DNA from: Prevotella sp.
Lineage (GTDB): Bacteria; Bacteroidota; Bacteroidia; Bacteroidales; Bacteroidaceae
NCBI GenBank assembly: GCA_017548275.1
Contig: JAFZAH010000023.1
Location: forward strand, 159,490-223,489
Direction: 5' to 3'
Length of the DNA: 64,000 bases
The notes beneath the pieces were generated by a model. The model was not told the origin of the DNA, made no database searches, and saw only the letters and a program-made list of their open reading frames with translations. The position numbers and the translations under genes were made by a program. Of this stretch, positions 44,301-52,736 are shown in pieces (position 1 is the stretch's first letter; each line of letters starts with the position of its first letter).

Positions 44301-45937
44301 GTGTAGGTCTGTTCGCCGGCGGTGATGGTCTCGGGCACCACCACGTCGCCCGCGTAATCATTGTCAAAGTCAAGCGGATCGATAATCTTCGCTTGGTTGC
44401 CATAGTAAATATAATAGAGTCCGCCGGTGTAGGTCACGTTGGCGTATCCGGGCGTGATGGTATGGAAATCCTGCCATACGTCGGCGGCTTCGTATGCGCT
44501 TTGCGCTTCCTCGGGCACATACAGTGTGGCCGAGAAACGTGAGAACATCTCTCCGGATATTGCCAGAGGTGTCTGTAAGTGAGAAATGACCTGATTGAGG
44601 TTGGGGCAGTACAGTGCTTTCTCTCCTAAAGTGGTGAGGGTTGATGGAATTATGAGCACATGTACATTGAAACAAGTCTCAAATGCCGACTCGCCTATCT
44701 CAGTCACTCCCTCGGGGATGTCAAGCAGCCCTCCGAAGTAGCAGCCTTTGAATGCCCGGGCACCGATGGTCTTCAGCGTGGAGGGAAGGGTAAGGGTGCT
44801 GAAATGCGTGCAATTCATAAATGCCTCGTCGGCGATGGCTGTCACCGTGAAGGTGATATTCTCGTATGTCACAGTCTCGGGGATATTTACGGCGGTCAGG
44901 TCAGCGTAATCGCCCTCGATGACGGTGGCCGTGCCGGTGTTGGCGTCAAGACTGTAAGTGATGCCGTCGATGGTGGCGGTGGAGGAGATGGCCTTAATGA
45001 ACGCGAAGTTCTTCCAATAGTTTTTGTTCTGATATGTTGACACACTGCCTTCGGGCACAAAGAGCGTGTGATTGCTGGTGGTGGCGGAGTTGAAGGTTGT
45101 CCTTTCAACCGTCGGTGGTGTCTCGGCATAGCAGAAGAGGGTTTTCAGGTTGCTTAAGCCGGCGAGTGCTCTTCCCTCTATTGTTTCCATGGTCGAGGGG
45201 AGGACCATCTTTTTAATTCCCGTGCAACCGTAGAAGGCCGATGCGCCGATGGTCGTCACCCCTTCGCCGATGGTCACACTGAGAAGTTGTTTGTTATTTT
45301 GATATACGCCATCATAGATGTTTGTCACAGTGAATTCAAGACCTTGATAGTTGAATGTGCCGGGTATGACGAGGTCTCCTGAGGCGTTTGTTGCTGAAGC
45401 GATGACTGTCGCTTCCCTCTTTCCTACCGTCAGCAAATATTGGATGCCGTCAACAACCGTTGTAATCTCGAAAATCTTTCCGAAGGCCCCCCAATCCGAT
45501 GAGCCATAAGCGTCCAGACATCCCATTGGCACATAAAGCAGGGTTGTGCTGATATTGGAGGGGAAGACCGGACGGGGGAAATTACTGGTTGTCGGCGGTG
45601 TCACAGCACGGCAGACCAAAGCCGTCAGGGTTGTGCCGTAGAATGCGCCTCCCTCGATATTTGTCAGGGTCGAGGGCAGGTCGACAATCTTGAGGCGGGT
45701 GCAATTGGTAAACGCAGCCGAACCGATTTTCGTTACGGTATAGGTGTCATCAATGTATGTCACGGTTTCCGGAATGGTGATGCTGGTCTTTGAGGAATAG
45801 TCGCCATAGGTGACGGTGGCTGTTCCATCTTCATTCAATTGATAATTGATGTCGTCGATGGTGACATCTTCAGCCTTAGCGTTTGCCGACAGCAATAATG
45901 CGGCAAATAGGGTTAGTAGTATTCTGATGGCTTTCAT
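41297..45937 (-). CDS. BspA-like leucine-rich-repeat protein with dockerin-like end, truncated by a REP repeat (C)
   Basis: 1546 residues from MKAIRILLTLFAALLLSANAKA (signal peptide about 1-22). BspA repeats fill about 25-1460, with CxxLTS-IPxxVTxIGxxAF units. A dockerin-like module follows (about 1462-1525; DVDGDGVVDVADFTVLAKYLLG, DGAVDVADLTGIANIILHSGN). In A and B this is followed by GAPRRAAAVDT and ~200 residues of cohesin-like domain and sorting tail; here the sequence departs after GAPRK and ends in SPALIPTPALP, encoded by a REP repeat that supplies the stop. So the cohesin-like and type IX-like tail are missing. Whether the product is still surface-anchored is doubtful. Confidence 0.82.
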   Translation of the reverse strand: MKAIRILLTLFAALLLSANAKAEDVTIDDINYQLNEDGTATVTYGDYSSKTSITIPETVTYIDDTYTVTKIGSAAFTNCTRLKIVDLPSTLTNIEGGAFYGTTLTALVCRAVTPPTTSNFPRPVFPSNISTTLLYVPMGCLDAYGSSDWGAFGKIFEITTVVDGIQYLLTVGKREATVIASATNASGDLVIPGTFNYQGLEFTVTNIYDGVYQNNKQLLSVTIGEGVTTIGASAFYGCTGIKKMVLPSTMETIEGRALAGLSNLKTLFCYAETPPTVERTTFNSATTSNHTLFVPEGSVSTYQNKNYWKNFAFIKAISSTATIDGITYSLDANTGTATVIEGDYADLTAVNIPETVTYENITFTVTAIADEAFMNCTHFSTLTLPSTLKTIGARAFKGCYFGGLLDIPEGVTEIGESAFETCFNVHVLIIPSTLTTLGEKALYCPNLNQVISHLQTPLAISGEMFSRFSATLYVPEEAQSAYEAADVWQDFHTITPGYANVTYTGGLYYIYYGNQAKIIDPLDFDNDYAGDVVVPETITAGEQTYTVTSVGVSAFCFCMGLTSVTLPETVTTIEHGAFSGSTNLTSVNIPSGVTTIPYSAFYHCSGLTEITIPEGVTYIDESAFEGCTGLTEITIPASTDVLGTTVFKDCTGLTTVYILPTQMTYFDKAAFSGCENITTVYCYLETPKTLNTSAFPSRGTATLYVPEGSVEAYQGADIWSEFAHINAIVNTVTIDGINYRLNADGTATVVAGDYADLTAVNIPETVTNGGEDFTVTGIQRWAFMECEALTSVTLSPYMTTLERGTFYGCTNLTDITIPEGVTTIEQFALCGCTSLTSITIPESVTSIEIGAFNECPLTEIYSYATTPPSVESDNAFSCYNTATLHVPAGCVEAYQGANIWSNFANIVEMSSTVTIDGINYRLNADGTATVITGQYSGDITIPDTFTSNGRTYTVTAVDASAFRFKNITSITLPETLTSIGSYAFANTNITSLTIPEGITALPNDMCSGCGSMEILILPSTLTSIGENAFHLCYNLGMVISHAQTPPAVEENTFFSATDATLYVPEGCTSDYQADPYWSQFNIIEGNAYMAEIDGLKYLLYDNQATVIKGEYAALTSVNIPQTITRNGITYTVTAIGNKAFQSCTQLTSATLPSSIITVGEFAFSSCPLTSISLPEGLTTIGKSAFSYCQDLTAITLPESLTTLGDDAFANCLGLSSVVIPQNVTSIGHSVFAATGLISIQVASGNTTYDSRNGCNAIIETVSNTLIQGCSTTIIPQGTTAIGQSAFNGFSALTAIAIPSGVTSIDDYAFMNCNTLAEVDLPSTLTTIGVMAFEGAVAMTSLTIPSSVTTIGDCAFRSLGLTSLVIPEGVTSIGREAFGNCTALESVTIPSTVTSFGWYMFNNCDNLSSVYCYLQTPPTLDSGGITFPSRSTATLYVPAGCVEAYSNAPIWEDFNRILEIGTLSGDVDGDGVVDVADFTVLAKYLLGIPLFNFNIQAADVAGGPGGTPDGAVDVADLTGIANIILHSGNASGAPRKSPALIPTPALP

Positions 45938-46219
45938 AAGGTGATAGTTGTCCGTTTTTGTTTTATTTCTTGTTTTCTTAAGAGTAATACATGATGAGAA
46001 GATAATAATCGAAGGTATTTCTTCGCGTTTTTTCAGTGTACTGCCATGTGGCTGTTAATATTTGGCAAATTTAATGATTTTCAGGCACATTTGCCCACCT
46101 TATCTGTTAAAAAATGTAAAATCACCCCTTTTCGGATAGAAAAATTAATAATAACGCAAATTATCGGTGTCTGAAAACATAATGTGCAAGGATATGGTGC
46201 AAGAGCATTGCGCGTTTGC

Positions 46220-46395
46220 AGGGGCGGTGCCCCCGTTCCCGCCCTGGTCGAGCGGAGCCATACTCCCCCTACCAAATGGCATCTCCTTCTCTCCAAAATC
46301 TCCGTAGAGACAACTGTTAATGATTCTACGGAGCAAAGGAGAAGGGGTGACTCCCCTTTCTTCCATAGAAAGGCGGGCACGGGGGCACCGCCCCT
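46220..46395. repeat. 176-bp imperfect inverted repeat
   Basis: The outer arms AGGGGCGGTGCCCCCGTTCC and GGCACGGGGGCACCGCCCCT (with one mismatch) and the inner arms CTCCTTCTC...TCTCCGTAGAG and CTACGGAGCAAAGGAGAAG would fold into one long stem with internal loops. It resembles a MITE or a large hairpin; there is no open reading frame. Confidence 0.65.
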
Positions 46396-46433
46396 ACATT
46401 CACCCATGTCTCTCAATTAGAGTATTATTGTCT

Positions 46434-46491
46434 AAACTCCTACACTCCAATACTCCTACACTCCTACACTTCTTCACTCCTTCACTTCCAT
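46434..46491. repeat. CACTCCTN-type octamer array upstream of the RND adaptor gene
   Basis: About seven near-copies of CACTCCTA/CACTCCTT/CACTTCTT with an 8-base period, preceded by ATTGTCTAAACTCC. The same lead-in and octamers recur at 47878-47918. Confidence 0.75.
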
Positions 46492-46639
46492 CAAAAACTC
46501 CATCATACCCCCCCAAAAACTCATCAAAAATAGGTATTTTTTGTCCTTTTTTTTCTTTTCGCGTGTTATTTGTGCCGAATAAGACTATAGTAATTAAGAT
46601 TTTTTCCCCATCTTTGCAGTAAATTTTGAAAATAACCGT

Positions 46640-47770
46640 ATGAAAAAGAAAACCATCCTTTTTCTGGCTGCGGTAATCATCATGGTCGCCTGCGGCAAAA
46701 AAAGTGAGAATCAGGAGAAACCACCCGTGAAAGTGAAAACCGAACAGGTGAGCACCTCGTACGAGGGTGCCGGACAAACGTATGTCGGCATCGTGGAGGA
46801 GAGTGAAGCCACTGCCGTGAGTTTCACGTCGATGGGCGTGGTGCGCCGTATGCTCGTGAGCGAAGGCCAATATGTGAGCCGCGGACAGTTGTTGGCCGAG
46901 ATGGATCCCTCGACCATGAGCAACAGTGTGACAGCCGCAGCGGCAACCACCAGTCAGGCCAATGACATGGTGGCTCAGGCACAGGCTACGTACGACCAGG
47001 CCAAAGATGCCTACGACCGCATGAAACTGCTGCACGACAACGGCTCGTTGCCTGAGATTAAATGGATAGAGATGGAAACCAAACTTCAGCAGGCGGAGAC
47101 GATGTTGAAATCGGCCAAGTCGAGCGTAAAATCGGCCAGTGCCACAGAGAGAATCGCTCGCAAAGGCCTTTCCGATACACGACTCGTGGCTCCCGTGAGC
47201 GGTGTCGTCGGAAAAAAACAGGTCAACGCGGGCGAGACGGCAATGCCCTCGCAGTCAGTGGTCACCATCCTCAACATCAACACGGTGAAGGTGAAGGTGT
47301 CGGTGCCTGAGGCGGAGATGTCCGCCATCGGCGAAAACACCCGTTCGCTGGTCCGTGTCGAGGCCGCCAACAGACAGGTGCCGGGCGGTAGGGTAGAGAA
47401 GGGGGTGCAGGCCGACGCCATGACACACACCTACGACATACGGGTGAATGTGGCCAACAGCGACCGCAAACTGCTGCCGGGCATGGTGGCCAATGTCACG
47501 CTATATACAGGCCGCAAGGGCGACGGTTCGATGGTCTCAGGCGGTGGTGTCACCGTGCCGGTCAATTGTGTGCAGCGCCGTGCCGACGGCACCCATTTCG
47601 TATGGGTTATAAACAAAGACAACAAGGCGCACCGTCAGACCGTGACTCTCGGCCCGACCTCGGACAACCGCGTCTATATCATCGACGGTCTATCCGACGG
47701 ACAGCGGGTGGTTATCGACGGTTACCAGAAACTGAGTGAAGGAACGAAGACTCAGGACGTTGAACATTGA
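46640..47770 (+). CDS. RND efflux periplasmic adaptor (HlyD/MFP family) lipoprotein
   Basis: 376 residues; bridges the inner-membrane RND pump and the outer-membrane channel. Lipobox IMVAC (Cys18), then GKKSENQEKPPVKVKTEQV. The membrane-fusion fold is seen in SYEGAGQTYVGIVEESEATAVSFTSMGVVRRMLVSEGQYVSRGQLLAEMD (barrel-sandwich entry), a helical hairpin rich in Gln/Ala (about residues 95-160), GLSDTRLVAPVSGVVGKKQVNAGETA (lipoyl-like exit, about 176-201) and a beta-barrel domain to the end. The last codons DVEH and the stop lie in a heptamer repeat. The pump gene follows 154 bases downstream. Confidence 0.93.
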   Translation: MKKKTILFLAAVIIMVACGKKSENQEKPPVKVKTEQVSTSYEGAGQTYVGIVEESEATAVSFTSMGVVRRMLVSEGQYVSRGQLLAEMDPSTMSNSVTAAAATTSQANDMVAQAQATYDQAKDAYDRMKLLHDNGSLPEIKWIEMETKLQQAETMLKSAKSSVKSASATERIARKGLSDTRLVAPVSGVVGKKQVNAGETAMPSQSVVTILNINTVKVKVSVPEAEMSAIGENTRSLVRVEAANRQVPGGRVEKGVQADAMTHTYDIRVNVANSDRKLLPGMVANVTLYTGRKGDGSMVSGGGVTVPVNCVQRRADGTHFVWVINKDNKAHRQTVTLGPTSDNRVYIIDGLSDGQRVVIDGYQKLSEGTKTQDVEH

Positions 47771-47788
47771 ACGTTGGACGTTGTGCAT
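47754..47788. repeat. Heptamer array covering the end of the adaptor gene
   Basis: AGGACGT, TGAACAT, TGAACGT, TGGACGT, TGTGCAT: five 7-base units, the reverse complement of the TTCAACG family. The stop TGA (47768-47770) lies in the third unit. Confidence 0.8.
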
Positions 47789-47886
47789 TAAGGTCGTTAA
47801 GTAGGCTAAAGACCTTAAGGAGGGAACAGATGGGGAACGACGCAGACATCCCCTACAACCACTCCCTATTCGCAAACTATTGTCTA

Positions 47887-47918
47887 AACTCCTCCACTCC
47901 TTCACTCCTACACTCCTA
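47887..47918. repeat. Octamer array directly before the RND pump gene
   Basis: AACTCCTC, CACTCCTT, CACTCCTA, CACTCCTA: four 8-base units ending six bases before the ATG at 47925, in the ribosome-binding region. Confidence 0.85.
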
Positions 47919-47924
47919 AAAATA

Positions 47925-50900
47925 ATGAACAATAAGATGAATTGGCTGAAATGGCCGTTAGAACACTATCCGATAACCATCCTGATGGTTGTCATCCTGT
48001 TCGTCTTGGGCATTGTGGGCATGGACCTGATGCCGAAAGACGAATTCCCCGCCTTCACCATCCGTCAGGGGGTGGTCGTGGCCGTCTATCCAGGTGCCAC
48101 GAGTGAAGAGGTGGAGGAACAGGTGGCAAAGCCTTTGGAACGCTATCTTTTCACTTACAAGGAGGTGAACCGCACCAAGACCACCACTACCGCGCAAAAC
48201 GGAATGTGTATCGTGATGGTGAGACTCAATGACGATGTGAACAACAAGGATGAGGTGTGGAGCAAAATCAAGCATGGATTGGCGCTCTTCAAACAGAGCC
48301 TTCCCGCCGGGGTACTGGCGGTGGTGGCTAATGACGATTTCGGCAACACCTCGGCCCTGCTCATCGCCGTGGAAAGTCCCGAGCGCAGTTACCGTGAGTT
48401 GCACGATTATACCGACCGTCTGGGCGACCGCCTGCGTCGTATCCCCTCGGTGGCGAATGTGCGCGTCTATGGCGAGTTGAAAGAGCAAATCAGCCTGTAT
48501 GTGGACCGTCAGCGGTTGGAGGCTTATGGCATCGGTCAGCAGATGCTTTTCTCGCAGTTGCAACAACAGGGACTGACCACCATGAGCGGCAGCATCAACA
48601 CGATGAGCCAGCAGACGCCTATCCATATAGAACCGACGCAGCACGGCGAGGAAGAAGTGGCCAACCAAATTATCTTTAGCGACCCGATTACAGGAAAAAC
48701 GGTGCGGGTGAGAGATGTGGCGCAAGTGGTGCGCGAATACGACATCAACAACGGTTATATCGAGCAAAACGGCCATCCATGCATCCTACTGTCATTGGAG
48801 ATGACGCCCGGCAACAATATCGTAGCTTATGGCGAGGAGGTGGACAAGGTGCTCGACGATTTCCGCATGAACGAATTGCCTGAGGATGTGACGCTCACAC
48901 GTATTGCCGACCAACCCAAAGTGGTGAGCACTAGTGTGAGCGACTTCCTGCGCGATCTGATTATCTCCATGGTCATCATCATCCTGGTGATGATGGTGCT
49001 CTTCCCATTGCGTTCGGCCATCGTGGCGGCCATTACCATCCCGCTGAGTACTTTCATCTCAGTGGGCATCATGTGGATGGTCAATATCGAGTTGAACATC
49101 GTCACGCTGGCGGCGCTCATTGTGGTGCTGGGCATGGTGGTCGACAACTCCATCGTGGTCATCGACGGCTATCTGGAGTATTTGGGCAAGGGCTATGAGC
49201 CGAAAGAGGCGGCCATGGAGTCGTCACGACAGTATTTCATGCCGATGATGCTGGCCACGCTGTGCATCTGTGTCATCTTCTATCCGCTGTTAATCACGAT
49301 GCATGGCGAATTCCGGGATGCAATGCAATCGTTCCCCTGGACCATCACCATCAACCTGATGGTGTCGCTCTTCCTTGCGGTCACGGTCATCCCGTTCCTC
49401 GAGGTGCTCATCATCCGTCCCGACAAGGTGACCACTGGCGGCAACGTCATCACCAAGACGGTGCAATCGCTCTATAACCGTGTGCTCGATGTCACCTTCC
49501 GTCATCCGTGGTTGACCATTTTTGGCGGCATCGCAATTGTGTTGCTCTCGTGTCTGATTATCCCTTCGTTGAAGATACGTATGTTCCCCTACGCCGACCG
49601 CGACCAGTTTGCCTTGGAGATGTTCCTGCCCGAGGGCAAAGGGCTGGACGATACGCGTCAGATAGCCGACTCGATGCGCCATGTGTTGGAGAAAGACAGC
49701 CGTGTGGAGGGTATCACCAGTTTCATCGGATGCTCGTCACCGCGGTTCATGACTTGCTATGCGCCGCAGATGGCTGGCGACAACTATGCGCAGTTTATTG
49801 TCAACACCGAGTCGCAGGATGCCACGTTGGCGCTATTGGCCGAATATCAGCCGCTTTGGAGCGAGGCCTTCCCCGACGCATACGTGAAATTCAAACGGTT
49901 GGACTACCTGTCCGTGCCTGAACTGGAATACCGGTTCTATGGCGAGAATATCGACTCGTTGCATATCGTGGCCGAGCGATTGATGGAGAAGATGCGCGAG
50001 ATGCCCGAGGTGGAGTGGGTACACACCGATTTCATGCAGCCATTCCCGTTGGTCAACGTGGAGTTAGACCCGGTGGCATCGGCGCAGTTAGGCATCAGCC
50101 GCACTACGGCAGCCCTCTCACTGGGTGCCGCCACCAATGACCTGTCGGTAGGGTCATTGTGGGAGGACGATTACCAGTTGCCCATCGTTGTGAGAGATAC
50201 GGCTGCACTCACATTCTCCTCTATCGAGAATCTGGGCATCACATCGCCTCTCACCGTCATTGCGGGAGAACTGGGCGGTACGGCAGCCTCCGTGCCCCTG
50301 CGCCAGATAGCGGAAGTGAAACCCAAATGGAGCGAGAGTCGCATCATGCACCGCGGAGGTGAGCGGTGTATGACTGTCACCGGTCAGTTTGCACAGGGGG
50401 TGTATGCCGCTCCTGTGGAGAGCCATATCGCCGAGATGATGAACGAACTGCCGTTGCCTGAGGGTGTGCGTGCTGAGGTGGGAGGTGAGACCGAATATAA
50501 TGGCGAATCAATACCGATGATTTTCGGCGGTGTGGCCATCGCTATGGTCATCATCTTCTTCTTTCTCCTGTTCAACTTCAAGAAATACGGCATCACCTCC
50601 ATCTGTATGGCTGCGCTCGGCCTGATGATGCCCGGCGCGCTTATCGGACTGGGTCTCATGAACCGCACATTGGGTCTGACTTCGGTCATGGGCGTCATCA
50701 CGCTGATGGGTATGATCATGCGTAACGAGATACTCATTTTCGAGCATGCTTTAGAGCGCATCAAGGTGTATGTGGCGGAGCATGGCGACTGGCGTAAAGA
50801 CTGCGACGCCTATAACGAGGCGGTGCGGCAAGCGGCTTACGAGGCGGGTAAGCGCCGCATGGTGCCCATCTTCCTCACCACCGCCACGACCGCAGTGGGT

Positions 50901-51053
50901 GTGGTGCCGATGATTCTTGCCGGGTCGTCGTTCTGGATGCCGGTGGGTGTGACCATCTTCGCCGGTGGCATTGGCTCGCTCATCATGGTCGTCACCATGT
51001 TGCCCGTCATCTATTGGAAAGTGTCATTGAAGAAAAAGAATACATCAACCTGA
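47925..51053 (+). CDS. RND family efflux pump (AcrB/HAE-like), inner membrane
   Basis: 1042 residues from MNNKMNWLKWPLEHYPITILM; a proton-driven RND transporter. First TM helix about residues 12-30, then the motif DEFPAFTIRQGVVVAVYPGATSEEVEEQVAKPLE near 40-75. The central TM bundle includes IVTLAALIVVLGMVVDNSIVVIDGYLEY (about 395-422, with the conserved acidic pair in TM4) and LATLCICVIFYPLLI. The second half repeats the plan: MIFGGVAIAMVIIFFFLLFNF, LTSVMGVITLMGMIMRNEILIFEHAL and MVPIFLTTATTAVGVVPMILAG. An in-frame upstream extension to 47880 lies in the octamer array and is not used. It is the middle gene of adaptor-pump-TolC. The substrate is unknown. Confidence 0.94.
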   Translation: MNNKMNWLKWPLEHYPITILMVVILFVLGIVGMDLMPKDEFPAFTIRQGVVVAVYPGATSEEVEEQVAKPLERYLFTYKEVNRTKTTTTAQNGMCIVMVRLNDDVNNKDEVWSKIKHGLALFKQSLPAGVLAVVANDDFGNTSALLIAVESPERSYRELHDYTDRLGDRLRRIPSVANVRVYGELKEQISLYVDRQRLEAYGIGQQMLFSQLQQQGLTTMSGSINTMSQQTPIHIEPTQHGEEEVANQIIFSDPITGKTVRVRDVAQVVREYDINNGYIEQNGHPCILLSLEMTPGNNIVAYGEEVDKVLDDFRMNELPEDVTLTRIADQPKVVSTSVSDFLRDLIISMVIIILVMMVLFPLRSAIVAAITIPLSTFISVGIMWMVNIELNIVTLAALIVVLGMVVDNSIVVIDGYLEYLGKGYEPKEAAMESSRQYFMPMMLATLCICVIFYPLLITMHGEFRDAMQSFPWTITINLMVSLFLAVTVIPFLEVLIIRPDKVTTGGNVITKTVQSLYNRVLDVTFRHPWLTIFGGIAIVLLSCLIIPSLKIRMFPYADRDQFALEMFLPEGKGLDDTRQIADSMRHVLEKDSRVEGITSFIGCSSPRFMTCYAPQMAGDNYAQFIVNTESQDATLALLAEYQPLWSEAFPDAYVKFKRLDYLSVPELEYRFYGENIDSLHIVAERLMEKMREMPEVEWVHTDFMQPFPLVNVELDPVASAQLGISRTTAALSLGAATNDLSVGSLWEDDYQLPIVVRDTAALTFSSIENLGITSPLTVIAGELGGTAASVPLRQIAEVKPKWSESRIMHRGGERCMTVTGQFAQGVYAAPVESHIAEMMNELPLPEGVRAEVGGETEYNGESIPMIFGGVAIAMVIIFFFLLFNFKKYGITSICMAALGLMMPGALIGLGLMNRTLGLTSVMGVITLMGMIMRNEILIFEHALERIKVYVAEHGDWRKDCDAYNEAVRQAAYEAGKRRMVPIFLTTATTAVGVVPMILAGSSFWMPVGVTIFAGGIGSLIMVVTMLPVIYWKVSLKKKNTST

Positions 51054-51079
51054 GGTAAGAGAATACTCCACTAATTCCA

Positions 51080-51108
51080 CCCTCCCCTGGGGAGGGATGG
51101 GGAGGGGG
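51080..51108. repeat. REP-like palindrome between the pump and TolC genes
   Basis: CCCTCCCC, TG, GGGGAGGG, then ATGGGGAGGGGG, 22 bases before the TolC start. The in-frame extension MGRGLPQTTKI of the next gene comes from this repeat. Confidence 0.8.
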
Positions 51109-51129
51109 CTCCCCCAAACGACCAAAATA

Positions 51130-52482
51130 ATGAGAAAAATCATCATAACCATAGCACTTCTGGCAGGGCTGAACGTTTCGGCCCAGACCTATACCGTCGA
51201 ACAACTGGTGGATTCGGCATTGCACAACAATGTGGCAGTGCGCAATGCACAGTTGAGTGTAGAGGCTGCCCAACAACAAAAGAAGGAGTTATTCACTAAG
51301 TTCTTCCCAACTGTCAGCGGCACGGGACTGTGGTTCAATACCAACCGTGGCATGGCAGAGATGAAGATTGACCCCCAATCGATGGTGCCTGAGACCTTGC
51401 AGCAGATGATGGCGCAATACGCGCAGATGCTGCCCCCGGAGATAATCAGCGCATTCGGTTCGCTGGGCAATCCTATCTCGCTGTCGATGATGAAAAACGG
51501 CACCATCGCCAGTGTCATGGCGGTGCAACCAGTCTTTGCCGGTGGGCAGATTGTCAACGGCAACAAACTGGCAAAGGTGGGCGCGGAGGCGAGCGAACTG
51601 CAGTTACGTATGTCGCAAAATGAGGTGGAGAAAACCACGGAGCAGTATTTCTGGCAACTGGCGTCGCTGCAAGAGAAGATGAAAACCATCGCTGCGGTGG
51701 AGGAACTGCTCAATGGCATCAACAAAGACGTGACTGTGGCGGTGCAGGCAGGCGTGGCGATGAGAAACGACCTCCTGCAGGTGCAACTGCGCCAAAACGA
51801 GGTGGAGAGCCAGAAGGTGAAACTGCAAAACGGCATCTCTGTCTTGCAGATGGTTTTGGCGCAGTACTGTGGACTGAAAACGACAGATTATCAACTCCGT
51901 TACGATACAAGCACGACGATGACTCTTGCCGCAAGGCACGACCATCAGCAGGCGTTGCATAACACTGCCGAGTATCAGTTGCTCAACAAACAAGTGGAAG
52001 CCGCGCGTTTGCAAAAGCGATTGGAAGTGGGGAAAAACCTGCCCACCGTGGCTGTCGGTGCGGGGTATAACTATCATAACCTGATGGACCGCGACCATAC
52101 CTTCGGCATGATTTTCGCCACCGTGGCGGTGCCTATCTCCAGTTGGTGGGGCGGTTCCTACGCCATTAAACGGAAAAGTCTGGAATTGCAGAAGGCGCAG
52201 GAGCAGTTGGACGATAATTCCCAACTCTTGAAAATCCGTATGCAAAAGGCGTGGAATGATGTGGAGGAGGCTTTTCAGCAACTCTCCATCGCCGACCGCA
52301 GCATAGAACAGGCGGAGGAAAATCTGCGTCTGAACCGTAATTATTACCAAGCCGGAACCTGTGCCATGAGCGATTTGTTGCAGGCTCAATTACTCTATCA
52401 GCAAGCCTTGGACAAACGCACCGACGCCTTCGCCGACTATCAAAACAAAGTGATAGAATACCGCCAAGCGGTAGGGGAATAA
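51130..52482 (+). CDS. TolC family outer-membrane efflux channel
   Basis: 450 residues from MRKIIITIALLAGLNVSAQ (signal peptide about 1-19; start at 51130). Two OEP repeats with long Gln/Glu/Ala-rich helices: QTYTVEQLVDSALHNNVAVRNAQLSVEAAQQQKKE, and later ...TAEYQLLNKQVEAARLQKRLEVGKNLPTVAVGAGYNYHNLMD, then SLELQKAQEQLDD and AYQAGTCAMSDLLQAQLLYQQALDKRTDAF-like features near the end. It completes the tripartite system with the adaptor and pump genes upstream on the same strand. A REP repeat sits in the 76-base gap before it. Confidence 0.93.
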   Translation: MRKIIITIALLAGLNVSAQTYTVEQLVDSALHNNVAVRNAQLSVEAAQQQKKELFTKFFPTVSGTGLWFNTNRGMAEMKIDPQSMVPETLQQMMAQYAQMLPPEIISAFGSLGNPISLSMMKNGTIASVMAVQPVFAGGQIVNGNKLAKVGAEASELQLRMSQNEVEKTTEQYFWQLASLQEKMKTIAAVEELLNGINKDVTVAVQAGVAMRNDLLQVQLRQNEVESQKVKLQNGISVLQMVLAQYCGLKTTDYQLRYDTSTTMTLAARHDHQQALHNTAEYQLLNKQVEAARLQKRLEVGKNLPTVAVGAGYNYHNLMDRDHTFGMIFATVAVPISSWWGGSYAIKRKSLELQKAQEQLDDNSQLLKIRMQKAWNDVEEAFQQLSIADRSIEQAEENLRLNRNYYQAGTCAMSDLLQAQLLYQQALDKRTDAFADYQNKVIEYRQAVGE

Positions 52483-52492
52483 GGAGTAGTAA

Positions 52493-52673
52493 GAAGTAGG
52501 AGGTGAGAGGTTAGAAAATGATTGGTGTCCGCTAAATAACATCAAACTATCTCAAGGGTGTCAGCCTATATGACAATAAGACCCTCAAACCACTTGGATT
52601 TACAACTAATCCAAGAGTATTGAGATCGTTTTAGCGGACACCAATCATTTTCTAACCTCTCACCCCCTACTTC
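52493..52673. mobile_element. MITE-like element with 44-bp near-perfect inverted arms
   Basis: 52493-52536 and 52630-52673 are inverse copies over about 44 bases with one mismatch, including GAGGTTAGAAAATGATTGG followed by TGTCCGCTAAA. The core ends ATTGGTGTCCGCTAAA / TTTTAGCGGACACCAAT match the element at 30513-30796. It is only 181 bases long with no gene. It lies just after tolC, so its transcript would fold into a strong hairpin. Confidence 0.75.
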
Positions 52674-52700
52674 TCATCTATCGCCTTTGAAGTAATCACG

Positions 52701-52734
52701 CCCCTCGCCACTTGGAGAGGGGTTGGGGGTGAGG
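52701..52734. repeat. REP-like repeat, with flank shared with the BspA-like genes
   Basis: CCCCTCGCCACTTGGAGAGG followed by GGTTGGGGGTGAGG. It is preceded by TGAAGTAATCAC, exactly the bases that precede the copies in the two BspA-like genes (where they encode part of GDYFT). Confidence 0.75.
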
Positions 52735-52736
52735 CT

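Larger units (their letters stand above)
45938..46639. other. 702-bp gap with a large inverted repeat and an octamer array
   Basis: Between the divergent BspA-like gene C and the RND adaptor gene. Holds the inverted repeat 46220-46395 and the array 46434-46491. The first part (45940-46180) is A+T-rich with no evident feature. No coding sequence was seen on either strand that I would support. Confidence 0.6.

Noticed and set aside
32318-45937. Regular repetition across the three large minus-strand genes taken as a DNA repeat array
   Set aside because: The periodicity follows codons of BspA leucine-rich repeats and is explained by protein repeats.
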